This document shows, piece after piece, positions 5,204 to 7,128 of a stretch of DNA of 7,128 nt. Position 1 is the stretch's first letter. Each line of letters starts with the position of its first letter. Origin of the DNA: Bdellovibrionaceae bacterium UBA2351 (GTDB taxonomy: Bacteria > Bdellovibrionota > Bdellovibrionia > Bdellovibrionales > Bdellovibrionaceae). Where the stretch lies: positions 53,982 to 61,109 of the forward strand of contig DDTZ01000062.1 in NCBI GenBank assembly GCA_002344565.1, written 5' to 3'. A program made the translations under genes and the position numbers. The notes below the pieces were generated by a model, which saw nothing but the letters and a program-made list of their open reading frames with translations, made no database searches and was not told the DNA's origin.

Positions 5204-7027
5204 GTGATTGCAGATCAACAGTTAGCTATTGGTAATGAAGAACTTGTTGCTTGGGTAAACGAAATTAAGAATCTTTGTGAACCGGACAGTGTTCATTGGT
5301 GTGATGGTTCAGACGCCGAAAACCAATTGATGATCTCTAAACTTATCGAATCAAAAACTCTTGTAAAATTAAACGAAACTAAAAGGCCGAACAGCTACCT
5401 AGCGCTTTCGGATCCATCTGACGTAGCTCGCGTAGAAGATCGTACGTTCATCTGTTCCGAATCCCCAGATGATGCTGGTCCTACAAATAACTGGGTAAAC
5501 CCAACAGAAATGAAAGCTAAGCTTTCTGGTTTATTCCAAGGGTGCATGAAAGGTCGCACGATGTACGTGATCCCGTTCTGCATGGGTCCAATCAGCTCAC
5601 CAATGTCACAAATCGGTATTGAAATCACAGATTCTCCGTACGTAGTTATTAACATGCGCGTAATGACTAGAATGGGAAAACAGGTTCTGGATGTTATGGG
5701 TAATAACCCATTTGTAAAATGCCTACACTCGGTAGGTGCGCCTTTAACGGCAGGTCAGAAAGATGTGTCTTGGCCATGTAATAAAGACGAAAAATACATC
5801 GTTCATTTCCCAGAAGAAAACACAGTATGGTCATTCGGTAGCGGTTACGGTGGTAATGCTTTACTTGGTAAAAAATGTTTCTCTTTACGACTAGCCTCTA
5901 ACATGGGTCGCAAAGAAGGTTGGTTAGCGGAACACATGCTTATCTTGGGTGTTGAATCACCAGAAGGCGAAAAGAAATATGTAGCTGCGGCTTTCCCAAG
6001 TGCGTGTGGTAAAACAAATTTTGCCATGATGATTCCACCTAAAGAATTAGGTAACTGGAAAATTTCTACGGTTGGCGATGATATCGCTTGGATCAAAGCA
6101 GACCGTAACGGTATTTTGCGTGCGATCAATCCAGAAGCCGGTTTCTTTGGAGTCGCGCCAGGTACAAGCTTAAGAACAAACCCAAACGCAGTTCAAACAA
6201 TTGCTAAAAATACAATTTTTACTAACGTAGCATTAACCGAAGACGGTGACGTATGGTGGGAAGGTTTGTCTGATACGCCACCGGCAAATATAACGGATTG
6301 GCAAGGTCAGGCGTGGACACCAGGTTGCGGTCGCCCGGCGGCTCATCCAAATGCGCGTTTCACGGCCCCGGCATCGCAGTGTCCTTCAATTGATGAAAAA
6401 TGGGAATCGGCTGAGGGCGTTGAAATCAGCGCATTTATTTTTGGTGGTCGTCGTGCCGACACTATTCCTTTAATCACTCAAACTAAAGATTGGAACCATG
6501 GTGTGTACTTCGCATCTACAATTGGTTCCGAAACAACTGCAGCGGCGACTGGTAAAGTAGGTGTTGTTCGTCGTGATCCAATGGCGATGTTACCATTTTG
6601 TGGGTACCATATGGGTGACTATTTTGCTCATTGGTTACGTATGGAAAAACGTGCCGCTAAATTGCCTCCGATCTTTATCGTTAACTGGTTCAAAAAAGAC
6701 CAGGATGGTAAATTCATGTGGCCAGGATACTCGCACAATATGCGCGTATTAAAATGGATATTCCAACGCACTAATAACGAAGCCGGCGCAAAAGAAACCA
6801 TCCTTGGCTCGCAGCCTCGCTATGAAGATTTAGATTGGTCAGGTTTAGATTTATCAGCTGATAAATTTAACGAGCTATTAAAAATCAACGCGACAGAGTG
6901 GGAATCTGAATTACTATCTCACAAAGAATTCTTCCAAAAATTGGGTAACTTCCCAATGGCCTTCTTAGGAATTCAAGAAACAGCGATCTCTAAATTAAAA
7001 AGAGATCACCTTTCCGTGGTGCAGTAG
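5204..7027 (+). CDS. pckG: Phosphoenolpyruvate carboxykinase (GTP)
   Basis: This cytosolic enzyme (EC 4.1.1.32) converts oxaloacetate and GTP to phosphoenolpyruvate, GDP and CO2, the entry step of gluconeogenesis. At 607 residues it is full length. Visible landmarks: substrate-binding Arg76 in DVARVE and Tyr215 in YGGN; metal ligands Lys224, His244 and Asp293; the P-loop FPSACGKTN with the characteristic reactive Cys268, Lys270 and Thr271; kinase-2 motif VGDDIAW (290-296); Asn383 and Arg385 in NARF; Arg416-Arg417 in FGGRR; and the guanine-binding aromatics Phe496, Phe504 and Tyr509. These features separate it from the ATP-dependent PckA family. The third aromatic is Tyr where the vertebrate enzyme has Phe, and the usual GFGEN stretch reads GYSHN (508-512). 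It starts with GTG. It follows the DUF885 peptidase by 76 bases and a perfect dyad, and a membrane-protein gene starts 23 bases after its stop. Confidence 0.98.
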   Translation: MIADQQLAIGNEELVAWVNEIKNLCEPDSVHWCDGSDAENQLMISKLIESKTLVKLNETKRPNSYLALSDPSDVARVEDRTFICSESPDDAGPTNNWVNPTEMKAKLSGLFQGCMKGRTMYVIPFCMGPISSPMSQIGIEITDSPYVVINMRVMTRMGKQVLDVMGNNPFVKCLHSVGAPLTAGQKDVSWPCNKDEKYIVHFPEENTVWSFGSGYGGNALLGKKCFSLRLASNMGRKEGWLAEHMLILGVESPEGEKKYVAAAFPSACGKTNFAMMIPPKELGNWKISTVGDDIAWIKADRNGILRAINPEAGFFGVAPGTSLRTNPNAVQTIAKNTIFTNVALTEDGDVWWEGLSDTPPANITDWQGQAWTPGCGRPAAHPNARFTAPASQCPSIDEKWESAEGVEISAFIFGGRRADTIPLITQTKDWNHGVYFASTIGSETTAAATGKVGVVRRDPMAMLPFCGYHMGDYFAHWLRMEKRAAKLPPIFIVNWFKKDQDGKFMWPGYSHNMRVLKWIFQRTNNEAGAKETILGSQPRYEDLDWSGLDLSADKFNELLKINATEWESELLSHKEFFQKLGNFPMAFLGIQETAISKLKRDHLSVVQ

Positions 7028-7033
7028 CCATTA

Positions 7034-7095
7034 AAGACCGGGAGTATAAAATGATGAATCGATATTTTATCCTATCATTTTTAAGTCTCGGTCTT
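7034..7095 (+). repeat. Inverted repeat that could mask the ribosome site of the 3' gene
   Basis: AAGACCGGGA (7034-7043) pairs with TCTCGGTCTT (7086-7095) over 10 base pairs, one of them G-U, with a 42-base loop. The first arm covers most of the GGGAG ribosome site (7040-7044) of the last gene and the second arm lies in its codons 12-15. In the mRNA this could reduce initiation of the downstream gene or couple it to pckG translation (inference). No T-run follows, so it is not a terminator. Confidence 0.35.
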
Positions 7096-7128
7096 ATGTT
7101 TGGCCTTTATATTTTCACTTCTTTTTTT
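7051..7128 (+). CDS. N-terminus of a membrane or exported protein, cut by the right edge
   Basis: The frame is open from ATG ATG at 7051 to the window end, giving 26 residues: two Met, Asn, Arg, then a long hydrophobic stretch (YFILSFLSLGLMFGLYIF). This is a signal peptide or first membrane helix with a positive N-terminus. GGGAG (7040-7044) lies 6 bases before the first ATG and 9 before the second, so either could be used. The gene starts 23 bases after the pckG stop in the same direction, so co-transcription is likely. Nothing more can be said about its function from this fragment. Confidence 0.65.
   Translation, partial: MMNRYFILSFLSLGLMFGLYIFTSFF

Noticed and set aside
5395..6129. Two minus-strand frames (5395-5655 and 5845-6129) opposite pckG
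   Set aside because: Both are antisense to highly conserved PckG coding sequence and have no translation signals; shadow frames.

Overview
The window looks like ordinary chromosomal DNA from a Gram-negative, moderately AT-rich bacterium (GC roughly 40% by eye). Genes are closely packed and mostly have clear Shine-Dalgarno sites. The mix of an exported DUF885 metallopeptidase, a GTP-type PEP carboxykinase, a CHASE3/GAF sensor kinase and an orphan protein would fit a Bdellovibrionota-like host. That taxonomic guess is weak and rests on gene content and style only. I see no tRNA, rRNA, CRISPR array, insertion sequence, phage gene or attachment site.

Left half (1-3149), all on the minus strand. 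Three genes read leftward: an unrecognised 283-residue protein (2298-3149), a 106-residue protein with an HPF/RaiA-like fold pattern (1853-2173), and a membrane histidine kinase (1683 to the left edge). Only the TM-CHASE3-TM-GAF-coiled-coil-HisKA part of the kinase is inside the window; its ATPase domain and any receiver lie outside. A long hairpin followed by a short U-run (1780-1817) probably ends the HPF-like transcript before the kinase gene.

Right half (3352-7128), all on the plus strand. An exported DUF885-family zinc metallopeptidase (3352-5127) is followed after 76 bases by a complete GTP-dependent phosphoenolpyruvate carboxykinase, pckG (5204-7027). The 5' end of a membrane or exported protein (7051 to the right edge) comes next. 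The two halves meet in a 202-base divergent intergenic region (3150-3351) with a 21-bp dyad and a plausible plus-strand promoter. A second, perfect dyad lies in the gap before pckG.

Functional reading (inference): an organism that takes up peptides or amino acids can cut peptides in the periplasm with the DUF885 enzyme and run gluconeogenesis from the carbon skeletons through PckG. The adjacency alone does not prove a shared pathway. The HPF-like protein would act on ribosomes under stress or starvation, and the kinase would sense an extracytoplasmic cue. I found no convincing novel multi-gene system. The most interesting items are short regulatory structures (two dyads and two possible ribosome-site-masking stems) and the unassigned 283-residue protein.
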